A stretch of DNA of 64,000 bases from Noviherbaspirillum malthae (GTDB taxonomy: Bacteria; Pseudomonadota; Gammaproteobacteria; Burkholderiales; Burkholderiaceae_D), in contig NZ_JACYXF010000021.1 of assembly GCF_015352985.1 (NCBI RefSeq), positions 28,722-92,721 on the forward strand, given 5' to 3'. This document shows, piece after piece, positions 1 through 7,204 of this stretch. Both the position numbers and the translations under genes were made by a program. Positions within the stretch are counted from its first letter, which is position 1, and each line of letters opens with the position of its first letter. The notes beneath the pieces are model-generated. The model was not told the DNA's origin. It did not search any database and saw only the letters and a list, made by a program, of their open reading frames with translations.

Positions 1-1
1 C

Positions 2-1147
2 AAGGCATGGGTCACGCGGGAGACCTCGACATCGCTGTATGCCGCCTCGGCCGGTCCCGGCACGGACCTGCTGGGATCGGGCAGCTCCGGCGGGCCGCTG
101 TATGTCATCGACGGCAACGGTCTTCCATCGATTATCGGCGTCAAGAGTGCCGGGACGGCATCCACCAACATCTGGGCGGATATCGACCTGCTCCACGACC
201 GGCTGCTTGCCGCCATGTCGCGCAATGATGCACTCATCGATGGCGCGTATCGCTGCAAGAACATTCCCGATGCGGATGCCACCGCAGGACGGCTGTTCAG
301 CCTCGCTCTTGCCGCCGACACATTCAAGAGCGGCAATGCCGGCGGCCACCTCGCTTATACCGCGACACTGGCAGATGGCTCGGCGCTTCCTTCATGGCTG
401 AAGTTCGATGCGGCAACAAAGGCGTTTTCCGGCACGCCCGCATCCACCGACAGCACCGGCATGAGCGTGCGCGTCACCGCCCGTGCCGCCGATGGCTCCT
501 CGGCCTCGGACGAGTTCCGGATCTCGGTCGGAAGCGCCGGCATCGATTACACCGGCACGCCAGGCAGTGATCGCATCGCCGCGCAGACCGGCAACGACAT
601 GATCGACGGCGGCAGCGGAATCGACACTGTCGTTTTCGCGGGCAAGCGGGCCGCCTATCAGATCAGCACCGGAGAATGGGGAATTGCGGTCAAGGACACC
701 ACCGGCACCGGCGGAGCCGACAGTCTCGTCAACATTGAAAGACTGCAGTTTGCCGACAAGACTATTGCCTTCGACACTGGCGGAAATGCCGGCCAGGCCT
801 ACCGCCTCTACCAGGCCGCCTTCAACCGCACGCCCGATACCGGCGGCCTGAGCTTCCAGACCCGGGCCCTCGACGCCGGCTGGAGCTTGAGCGACATCGC
901 CCGGAACTTCATCGACAGCCCCGAGTTCTCCGCCAGATACGGCATGCTCACGCCTGCCGAGTTCGTCACCCGGCTCTACGCCAACGTACTGCTTCGCGCT
1001 CCGGAAGCCGAGGGGCTGGCCTTCCACCTGAACAACCTTGCCAATGGCATGTCCTGGGCGCAGACGCTCGCAGGCTTTTCCGAATCGCCGGAGAACCAGG
1101 CGGCGTTGATTGGCGTGATTCAGAACGGCATGGAATTGATCGTTTGA
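2..1147 (+). CDS. Secreted trypsin-like serine protease with RTX repeat and DUF4214 (5' end outside window)
   Basis: The reading frame is open from the first bases of the window to the TGA at 1145-1147, so the gene starts upstream. The visible 381 residues begin inside a chymotrypsin-fold protease: GSGSSGGPLYV carries the catalytic serine motif (GxSGGP), at about visible residues 27-37. Next comes a cadherin/dystroglycan-like (He_PIG) domain with LPSWLKFDAATKAFSGTP, then one RTX-type repeat (GNDMIDGGSGIDTVVF) and a C-terminal DUF4214 domain (QAYRLYQAAFNRTPDTGG). The ATG at 215 is internal. RTX and DUF4214 modules usually occur in type I secreted or surface proteins, so an extracellular calcium-dependent protease is likely. 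His and Asp of the triad lie outside the window. The last 130 or so residues closely match the protein at 3640-4611. Confidence 0.85.
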   Translation, partial: KAWVTRETSTSLYAASAGPGTDLLGSGSSGGPLYVIDGNGLPSIIGVKSAGTASTNIWADIDLLHDRLLAAMSRNDALIDGAYRCKNIPDADATAGRLFSLALAADTFKSGNAGGHLAYTATLADGSALPSWLKFDAATKAFSGTPASTDSTGMSVRVTARAADGSSASDEFRISVGSAGIDYTGTPGSDRIAAQTGNDMIDGGSGIDTVVFAGKRAAYQISTGEWGIAVKDTTGTGGADSLVNIERLQFADKTIAFDTGGNAGQAYRLYQAAFNRTPDTGGLSFQTRALDAGWSLSDIARNFIDSPEFSARYGMLTPAEFVTRLYANVLLRAPEAEGLAFHLNNLANGMSWAQTLAGFSESPENQAALIGVIQNGMELIV

Positions 1148-1195
1148 AGCCGGCGTTCCGCGTTCTGCCCGACCGCCGGACAGGTGGCCGGCGTT

Positions 1196-2080
1196 TCAAC
1201 CAAAGTACGCGACATACCGCTGAAACAGCTGCTCGACCGCAGGCTCGTAATTCTGCAGCTCCTCCTCCGTTCCCGGCGAACGCCAGTCGTTCTTCCAGGT
1301 CACCGTTTCGCCGCTCGGCACAACGATGGCGCCGAGCGCATGCCCGTCAGGCTGGTAGTCGCATCCGAGTGCCCAGGCAAAATCCCGCCGATATCCCTTG
1401 CGCACATTGCCAAGGCCGAAGTCGAGAATCAGCCTGTCATTGATTACGCACATCGCATGGCCATCGATCTGCCCCGGCTTGGCGAAGCCCTTTCCGCCCA
1501 GGCTGTAATGCACGTTCGGCGCAGTCACTTCCACATGTCCCGATTCCACGCGGGCATCGTAGCCATGCGCCACCGCTACCCGCTTCACCAGCGAAGCCAT
1601 CAGGAAGCACACCGCGCCGAAATTGTGAAGGTAAAGCCAGCCGAGGTCATAGAAATGGTCATAGAGCGAGTGTGCGAAGTGGCTCAGCTCGGCATCGCCG
1701 CAGCGAACCAGCAGCTGCTCGTCGCGCAGCTTCTTGCGCAGGATGAACAGGCTCTCGAACTTCCTCTGGTAGCCGATCAGGATGGCGACGAAGCGCTCGC
1801 TGAGCACCAGCGTCGCCGGCGCATTGCCCGAGCCGATCGCGTACTCGAGAAAGCCCGCCTGCCGCATCTGCTCCAGCGATGCATCGATGGTTTCCCTGGC
1901 ATGAGGAAGGCTCTGGTACAAGGCCTGCACATCGAGCGGCAGGCCGGCGAAATGGTCGTTGCCGAGTTTCAGGAAAAGATCGTATCCGACGAGCGAGGTC
2001 GCGGTGGGAACATGCTGGACGATCCAGTTGCGGACGTCGGCCATGCTTTGCAGCAGGGTAGTGAAGTTTTGAATCGGCAT
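1196..2080 (-). CDS. Winged-helix plus transglutaminase-like hypothetical protein
   Basis: 294 residues from the ATG at 2080; a TTG at 2098 would add six residues and neither has a convincing ribosome site. The N-terminal half resembles a MarR-like winged helix (GYDLFLKLGN, DVQALYQSLPHARETID, then a QAGFLEY turn). The C-terminal half has a spaced Cys (NFGAVCFLMASLV), a His (DGHAMCVIN) and an Asp (RLILDFGLG), the order and spacing expected of a papain/transglutaminase-like core. No signal peptide or membrane segment is visible, so it is probably cytoplasmic. Function is unknown: it could be a DNA-binding protein with a sensory or catalytic peptidase-like domain. It converges with the protease gene and sits alone. 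Confidence 0.7.
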   Translation of the reverse strand: MPIQNFTTLLQSMADVRNWIVQHVPTATSLVGYDLFLKLGNDHFAGLPLDVQALYQSLPHARETIDASLEQMRQAGFLEYAIGSGNAPATLVLSERFVAILIGYQRKFESLFILRKKLRDEQLLVRCGDAELSHFAHSLYDHFYDLGWLYLHNFGAVCFLMASLVKRVAVAHGYDARVESGHVEVTAPNVHYSLGGKGFAKPGQIDGHAMCVINDRLILDFGLGNVRKGYRRDFAWALGCDYQPDGHALGAIVVPSGETVTWKNDWRSPGTEEELQNYEPAVEQLFQRYVAYFG

Positions 2081-2232
2081 GAAGAACTGCGAAGACAATT
2101 TGGAGGGCCAGCATTATCCTCAATCCGGCCCTTGCCTGCAGTAACGAATTGTAGCCTTGGAGAAATATCCGGCAGGCGCTTGCGGTCCGTCCTGGCTTGC
2201 CTCAGCCTGCTTCCGGGTACTTCAAGCCGTCA

Positions 2233-2652
2233 TCAGAACAGCCTGCATTGCGTGCAGTCGGTGCATGCCGCAGGCCCCTGGTCCTCCAGCCCGGCTTTGC
2301 CCTCCTTGCGCCGCATTGCGCGGCACGCCGCCTGCTTTTGCCGCGTGGGCGCAACGACCGGCTGATACGCCTGCAGGGCATCATGCAGGCTCACGATGCG
2401 ACGCACCGCCTCGCTCAACTGGCCCGGTGTCATGGCGGCGATCTTGTCGCGGATCTCCCCGCACACGCGCTCGGGCGAGCGCGTATCAATGCCATGAACC
2501 AGCCATTCATGCTCATGCCGGACTTCGCCCGGCAGGTCTTTCCCTCTTATCTTGACCAGCGCCCGATAGGCCTCGATTAGCCCGGGCCGGATCTCCCCGT
2601 TTTTCCGCAGCGCCCGTATCGCCTGCTGGGCCTCATGCCATGCATCCGTCAT
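2233..2652 (-). CDS. Hypothetical protein with Cys-rich tail
   Basis: 139 residues. The ATG at 2652 is chosen because GGGAGG lies 5 bases upstream, an excellent ribosome site; the frame stays open further upstream but without such a signal. The protein is helical and charged (WHEAQQAIRALRKNGEIRPG) with no signal peptide or membrane segment. It ends in a basic segment and a cysteine cluster (ACTDCTQC) that could bind metal. I do not recognise the family. It precedes no obvious partner; the WYL-like gene upstream is on the same strand 172 bases away. Confidence 0.6.
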   Translation of the reverse strand: MTDAWHEAQQAIRALRKNGEIRPGLIEAYRALVKIRGKDLPGEVRHEHEWLVHGIDTRSPERVCGEIRDKIAAMTPGQLSEAVRRIVSLHDALQAYQPVVAPTRQKQAACRAMRRKEGKAGLEDQGPAACTDCTQCRLF

Positions 2653-2824
2653 TGTTCCTCCCGAGAACAACCGTTTTGCCTTGTTATGCTTTGTTACGCC
2701 TTGCTTCGTTCTGCGTTGTTGTATTTCCGAAATGAGTATAGCCGCGTAAAAGTCTCGTAAAACATCAGCGGCGGAATAATTTTTCTGCAATTCCAGCCAT
2801 GCGCATCAGCCGCATAGCAGGCGC

Positions 2825-3118
2825 TTACACCTGAATCAGCACGGTATGAAAAGCCGGATGATTGCGGATATAGCCTGACTGGATCCGGCTGAACGCATCT
2901 TCCAGCATCTTGATCGACACCGGCTCGTGCGCATGCACGAAGACCCAGTTGTTCGGGCGCCGGGTATTGCCCTGCGTGTCTTCCTGAAAGCACAGCAGCA
3001 GCGGCTGGCCTTCATGATCCAGGCCGAAGGCATAGGGTTCGACGGTGCGGCTGTATCCGGCGTAGTAAAGCTTGAGCTTGCGCTTCTGCGCAATGGCTTG
3101 TTCGATGATGCTCGACAT
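2825..3118 (-). CDS. Stand-alone WYL-domain-like protein
   Basis: 97 residues. It looks like the core of a WYL domain: an N-terminal helix (IIEQAIAQKRKLKLYYAGY), then EPYAFGLDHEGQPLLLCF, matching the strand pattern in which WYL proteins read R/KLxYxG...EPYxLG...LxCW. Full WYL regulators carry a winged helix in front; here it is absent. Ligand or nucleic-acid sensing is the family theme, but the role of a lone domain is unknown. A 9-bp inverted repeat sits just upstream of the start (3130-3169) and could be an operator. Confidence 0.65.
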   Translation of the reverse strand: MSSIIEQAIAQKRKLKLYYAGYSRTVEPYAFGLDHEGQPLLLCFQEDTQGNTRRPNNWVFVHAHEPVSIKMLEDAFSRIQSGYIRNHPAFHTVLIQV

Positions 3119-3129
3119 GGGTGGCTATT

Positions 3130-3169
3130 CCTTGGCTACCTGATCAGCAATAGTTTCCGTTAGCCAAGG
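3130..3169. promoter_or_regulatory. Inverted repeat upstream of the WYL-like gene
   Basis: CCTTGGCTA (3130-3138) and TAGCCAAGG (3161-3169) form a perfect 9-bp dyad with a 22-base spacer, 12 bases upstream of the start codon. The position suits an operator or a leader hairpin. The function is inference. Confidence 0.4.
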
Positions 3170-3219
3170 GTGAGCAGCAATCCCATATACATGTGAGCTA
3201 TACGCTTCGATGTCAACTT

Positions 3220-3378
3220 ATACCAATTCTAAGTCATGACATGCCGAATGAGATCGATGGATTTTTTCGACTGGCAAGGCGCGGGATGAGTCCATAGCGG
3301 GGCTATGGATGACGAGCGCAACACGGCCAGGTGGAAAAAGACGCGATCTCATGGCATGGAATGATTTGGGATTGGTAT
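3220..3378. repeat. 159-bp imperfect palindrome (ERIC-like intergenic repeat)
   Basis: The ends are ATACCAAT (3220-3227) and ATTGGTAT (3371-3378). The arms match for most of their length, for example ATGAGATCG on the left against CGATCTCAT on the right. They meet in a central hairpin, CCATAGC (3292-3298) and GCTATGG (3302-3308). The whole element would fold into a single long hairpin if transcribed. It has no coding capacity. A shorter relative with TACCAATCC/GGATTGGTA ends lies at 31219-31259. It resembles the architecture of ERIC-type repeats or MITEs. Confidence 0.75.
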
Positions 3379-3441
3379 TAGTGGATGCAGCTCTCGCATT
3401 AAAAGGACAAAAAAACGACGTATGCGCGGGAGGGAGCCGAC

Positions 3442-3471
3442 CCTCAGCATCCCATAAATATGGGATTGAGG
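3442..3471. promoter_or_regulatory. Palindrome upstream of the RTX/DUF4214 gene
   Basis: CCTCA/TGAGG flank an inner ATCCCATA/TATGGGAT dyad (3449-3466). It lies about 170 bases before the start at 3640 and could be an operator. No clear -35/-10 pair was found. The rest of 3379-3639 holds nothing I can name. Confidence 0.35.
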
Positions 3472-3639
3472 TGTGGCAATAAAATCAAGAGAATCACAGA
3501 CATCAATCACTTATTGGTTACTCTCCCATACTGGCCTTTTGGTCTTTAAGCATCGACGTCCCTTTCCGCTATTTCCCGCCAGTTGTGGCCGTCCTCTGGT
3601 ATGCCACCACTTCCAACTAACTATCCGAAAGAACAATAA

Positions 3640-4611
3640 ATGGCTACCGTAAAACTGGGCCCCGCTTTCAACATCACCAATCCTTCCACTTATGACGTGG
3701 ACGACATGAGCACCGGTGTCACACGCACCTCCAGCGCCACTGGATTCAGTATTTCCGACGCTCTCGGCAACTCCGCGACCGTAACAGGTAACGAATTCCG
3801 CTACGGTGCGGACGGCGATTGGATCGGTGGAATAGCGCACAGCCTCACAATCCGGAAAAGCGGACAGGTGGTTCTGGAGGCGACAGGCTTGTCCATCGAC
3901 GGCAACAGCAATGCCTATGACACGGGCTTCGGCGGCGAAGCGCCTGGCATGCAAGCCGAGGTAGCGTATTGGTTCCGCGGCAATGACACCATCATCGCCA
4001 CCGCCGGCAATCAGTACATCAAGGGCTTTGGGGGTAACGACATCATCCAGGGCGCGGCTGGAAACGACATCATTGACGGCGGCGCGGGTACGGACACGGC
4101 TGTTTATGCGGGCAGCGCGGCAAGCTATCAGATCCTCAAGACTTCCAACGGCTACCTGGTCAATGGCGGTACTGAAGGCGGCGATACACTGTTCAATATC
4201 GAGCGCATCAAGTTCGACGACAAGACCATTGCCTTCGATACCAGCGGCAATGCCGGCCAAGCCTACCGCCTCTACCAGGCCGCCTTCAACCGCACACCGG
4301 ATACCGGCGGCCTGAGCTTCCAGACCAAGGCGCTCGACGACGGTTGGGGTGTGGCCAGCATCGCCCAGAACTTCATCGACAGTCCGGAGTTCTCCAGCAA
4401 ATACGGCGCATTGAACAATACGCAGTTCGTCACCCAGCTCTACGCCAACGTGCTGCACCGTGCTCCTGAAACCGAAGGGCTGAACTTCCATGTCAACAAT
4501 CTTGCCAATGGTATGTCCCGCGCCCAGGTGCTGGTCGGCTTTTCCGAGTCGCCTGAGAATCAGGCGGCGATCATTGGTGTGATTCAGAATGGGATGGAAT
4601 TGATCGGCTGA
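3640..4611 (+). CDS. RTX calcium-binding protein with C-terminal DUF4214
   Basis: 323 residues. There is no N-terminal signal peptide, as usual for type I secreted proteins. Residues 1-110 are unassigned beta-rich sequence. About 115-155 hold nonapeptide-like calcium repeats (GNDTIIATAG, FGGNDIIQGAAGNDIIDGG). The rest is a segment ending FDDKTIAFDTSGNAGQAY followed by DUF4214 (FNRTPDTGG, FIDSPEFSSKYG, VLHRAPETEGLNFH, GFSESPENQ). The final 150 residues are nearly the same as the end of the protease at 2-1147, which implies module duplication. A strong terminator follows. The likely role is an extracellular or surface protein; the exact function is unknown. Confidence 0.8.
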   Translation: MATVKLGPAFNITNPSTYDVDDMSTGVTRTSSATGFSISDALGNSATVTGNEFRYGADGDWIGGIAHSLTIRKSGQVVLEATGLSIDGNSNAYDTGFGGEAPGMQAEVAYWFRGNDTIIATAGNQYIKGFGGNDIIQGAAGNDIIDGGAGTDTAVYAGSAASYQILKTSNGYLVNGGTEGGDTLFNIERIKFDDKTIAFDTSGNAGQAYRLYQAAFNRTPDTGGLSFQTKALDDGWGVASIAQNFIDSPEFSSKYGALNNTQFVTQLYANVLHRAPETEGLNFHVNNLANGMSRAQVLVGFSESPENQAAIIGVIQNGMELIG

Positions 4612-4670
4612 TTGCTGTTTGCCGATAAGCTGAGTGGTAGCGTCAGCGCTGCTCTTCGTCAAGCAATGCC

Positions 4671-4697
4671 AAGCCTTCCTCATGGAAGGCTTTTTTA
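4671..4697 (+). terminator. Rho-independent terminator
   Basis: AAGCCTTCC and GGAAGGCTT form a 9-bp stem with a TCAT loop, followed by a run of T. It lies 60 bases after the RTX/DUF4214 stop codon. Confidence 0.85.
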
Positions 4698-4778
4698 CTC
4701 GTCTAGCATTAGCCCATAAGGTTCAAAAGAATTTCTCGGTAATATTGTTTGCACTAATCATCCTCCATACGGCAGAAG

Positions 4779-4802
4779 GCCGAGGAGCTTGCGCACCTCG
4801 GC
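4779..4802 (-). terminator. Hairpin, member A of the CCGAGG terminator repeat family
   Basis: GCCGAGG (4779-4785) pairs with CCTCGGC (4796-4802) around a loop with GCTTGCGCA, just after the lipoprotein gene on the minus strand. It lacks a good T-run, unlike its relatives at 7111-7139 and 8858-8888, with which it shares loop and flanking bases. Confidence 0.5.
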
Positions 4803-4841
4803 TTTGACTGAAATTCCAACCGCTAAATTATGACAACAACC

Positions 4842-6971
4842 CTACCAAGGGACCGTGCCGTTCTGCGGCGTCGGAACGTTGCTGGTGAACCTTAGAACAT
4901 GGAGCTTGAGCGTGTAATTACCTTTCATGTCCTGGTCCGTAACGATGGCCGGCCGCCCTCCAAGATTCATTACGACGCCTGTAGTCGCACTTGGTAGAAG
5001 CGCCCGCACTTCCTGCGAGATATCCACCATCCTGCCGCCGCAGTCGTTCAGGTACACGCGCAGCTTCTCGTTATTGACCGCATCTCCACGCATGACGATG
5101 TCAACACAGCCATCGCCGTTCAAGTCAGTAGGATAAGCATGCCGATAGCCGCCCGAAACTGTCATATCTGACACCATGCTGTTTCCAAAGAAGTCCGCCG
5201 TCTTGTCAACGAAGAAAAGCTTGCCCATGTTGATGAGAATCTGCGTCTGCGAGCCTGTTTTGAACTGTCCCTTTGCATCCAGTCCGTACTGGTGGTTCTG
5301 AATAATTAAGTCGGGACGCTTGTCGCCATTCATGTCGGCAACCGAAATCTGCTTGACGGCCAGGTTATAGCAGTTCCATGCCGTTGCATTGGCCGCCTGG
5401 TCCCAGCAATTGCGCTTGGAAAAGGCCCCATTCGGCAAAGCCTGAGCCGTCGCATTCGCAAAGCTTCCCTTTGCATCCTGCTTCAGGACATAGCTCCCGT
5501 GTTTATTGAAGCCAAGCTTTTCAGACGTCTCGTGATAACTGAAGCTTGTACCGAGTATCAGCTCGTCAATGCCGTCCCCATCCAGATCGGCACCCGCTGC
5601 TGCCGTCACCGGCATGTCGGCATCGGGATACCATCCATTCAGATCCGTGGATGGCAGTCGCAGCCAGGCCGGCAGTCGTTCCTGCAGCGACTCGAACTGC
5701 CCGCTTGCATCAATCCTCGCCAGTACGGACGGTCCATTGATAAAGTCGCCGACGAATGCCGCCTTATACGGCGTGTCCGCAAGCTTGACCGAAGCGACGC
5801 CATGCGCCCAGTTCCATGTGCCAGCCCGTGCCGTGTTTGGGAGCTGGCGTTTGACGTAGCCGTCGCCCTGACTGAGGATGGCATAGGTAGGCTCTGCTGG
5901 GTTGCCGTGCGAATCCGGACCGTTGCCGCCCAAAATGGCATCAGCCTTGCCGTCGCCGTTCAGATCGCCGAGCGAGTTCATCGTCTCGGCGAAATACATG
6001 GCCGGCATCCCTCCCTCAACCAGCGCGTCCGCATTCTCGAACTGGCGTCCCGTCCAGCGCAGCAGCATCTGCGGCCCACGCGCATAGATCTCTTTCTTGA
6101 AGAGATCGTACGACCAGTCCGGATAGACCATGCCAAAAACGATCAGGTCCGCACCCGTTTGAATCTGTTTGATTTGCTCCACCGACTGCATCCAGGGAAT
6201 ATGGGTCTTGCCGACGGCAGCAAAAGTAAATGCGTCGGGAATGACTTCCACATAATCTGCCAGAGAACCGTTCGGCTTCCCCGGCAGGAAGTCGGTGACC
6301 TTCGCCGGAACATATGCCATGCCATGTTGAATTTCGTTCAGCACCTGTCCCTTGTTCTCGGGCGATTCCGAGAAACCGATCAGAACCTGCGCCCTTGTCA
6401 GCCGTCCGCTTTCAATATTGGATACATGGAAATCCAGTCCCTGCGCCTCTGGTGCCCGTTTAAGAACATTCTTGTATAACCGGGTGACGAATTGCCGATT
6501 GTCTAGGCTGCCGTACCGAACTGAAAACTCGGGGCTGTTGATAAAGTTTTGCGATACTACCGACAGACTCAGCCCGGCCAACTCGATGGCCCCGATCTGA
6601 TACCCCAGCCCGCCCTGGTCAGGCTCGCGGTCAAATGCCGCCCGATACAAACGATAGATCTGCCCGGCCGCTCCCTCCGTATCCAATGCCACCGAAGTGT
6701 CGTTGAACCTTATGCGTTGGACTCCGGGTGCAATGTGGCTTGCGATACCGCTGATCTTGTCCGTGACGACATATTGACCGTTCTCGCTGGTGATTGCGTA
6801 GTCGGCATACCGGCCTGCGAAGAAATCAGCATTGACGACAACAGAAGTGGAAAATTGCCGGGATACGTTTTGGTTTTCGGAACCGATATCGGTTGAATCA
6901 CCACACCCAGTCAGAATGGTGGCGAGTGTTGCAGCGACGAGGTAAATAGGGGAACGAAGGGTAATACGCAT
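4842..6971 (-). CDS. Lipoprotein with DUF4214 and FG-GAP/VCBS-like repeats
   Basis: 709 residues. The N-terminus is a lipoprotein signal: a hydrophobic stretch ending LTGCG, with Cys about residue 23 as the lipid site. Residues about 50-100 match the segment that precedes DUF4214 in the neighbours (IRFNDTSVALDTEGAAGQIY). DUF4214 covers about 100-215 (FDREPDQGG, FINSPEFSVRYG, GFSESPENK). The C-terminal two thirds contain calcium-binding propeller-type motifs (DLNGDGKADAILGG, DLDGDGIDELILG, DMNGDKRPDLIIQ, DLNGDGCVDIVMRG), so a beta-propeller of FG-GAP/VCBS type is likely. It is probably anchored in the outer membrane and exposed. Function is unknown; adhesion or matrix binding is an inference from the fold. 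Confidence 0.8.
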   Translation of the reverse strand: MRITLRSPIYLVAATLATILTGCGDSTDIGSENQNVSRQFSTSVVVNADFFAGRYADYAITSENGQYVVTDKISGIASHIAPGVQRIRFNDTSVALDTEGAAGQIYRLYRAAFDREPDQGGLGYQIGAIELAGLSLSVVSQNFINSPEFSVRYGSLDNRQFVTRLYKNVLKRAPEAQGLDFHVSNIESGRLTRAQVLIGFSESPENKGQVLNEIQHGMAYVPAKVTDFLPGKPNGSLADYVEVIPDAFTFAAVGKTHIPWMQSVEQIKQIQTGADLIVFGMVYPDWSYDLFKKEIYARGPQMLLRWTGRQFENADALVEGGMPAMYFAETMNSLGDLNGDGKADAILGGNGPDSHGNPAEPTYAILSQGDGYVKRQLPNTARAGTWNWAHGVASVKLADTPYKAAFVGDFINGPSVLARIDASGQFESLQERLPAWLRLPSTDLNGWYPDADMPVTAAAGADLDGDGIDELILGTSFSYHETSEKLGFNKHGSYVLKQDAKGSFANATAQALPNGAFSKRNCWDQAANATAWNCYNLAVKQISVADMNGDKRPDLIIQNHQYGLDAKGQFKTGSQTQILINMGKLFFVDKTADFFGNSMVSDMTVSGGYRHAYPTDLNGDGCVDIVMRGDAVNNEKLRVYLNDCGGRMVDISQEVRALLPSATTGVVMNLGGRPAIVTDQDMKGNYTLKLHVLRFTSNVPTPQNGTVPW

Positions 6972-7110
6972 GGAAAATTTAGCGATTGATATTTCCCAAG
7001 AGTAACAAATCGGCGGGAGTCTTTGTATCTTTTGTAGCAGTCACTTCTCTAGCAATAAATTTCGCTCCCTTTGTCTGGCATCGGCATTTCCATCGTCCTT
7101 CCTACAGGCG

Positions 7111-7139
7111 AAAAAAACCGAGGTACTTTCGTACCTCGG
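7111..7139 (-). terminator. Rho-independent terminator, member B of the CCGAGG repeat family
   Basis: Read on the minus strand, CCGAGGTAC/GTACCTCGG forms a 9-bp stem with a 4-base loop followed by seven T. It terminates the glycosyltransferase gene that ends at 7205. The flanking bases (TTACCGCTG, CTAGGGC, TGTTTT) recur next to the hairpin at 8858-8888. Confidence 0.8.
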
Positions 7140-7204
7140 CATAAGTTACCGCTGGCCTTTCTAGGGCGTTGTTTTAGTGCAGTCGGATGCTCCCTCGCCG
7201 CAAT

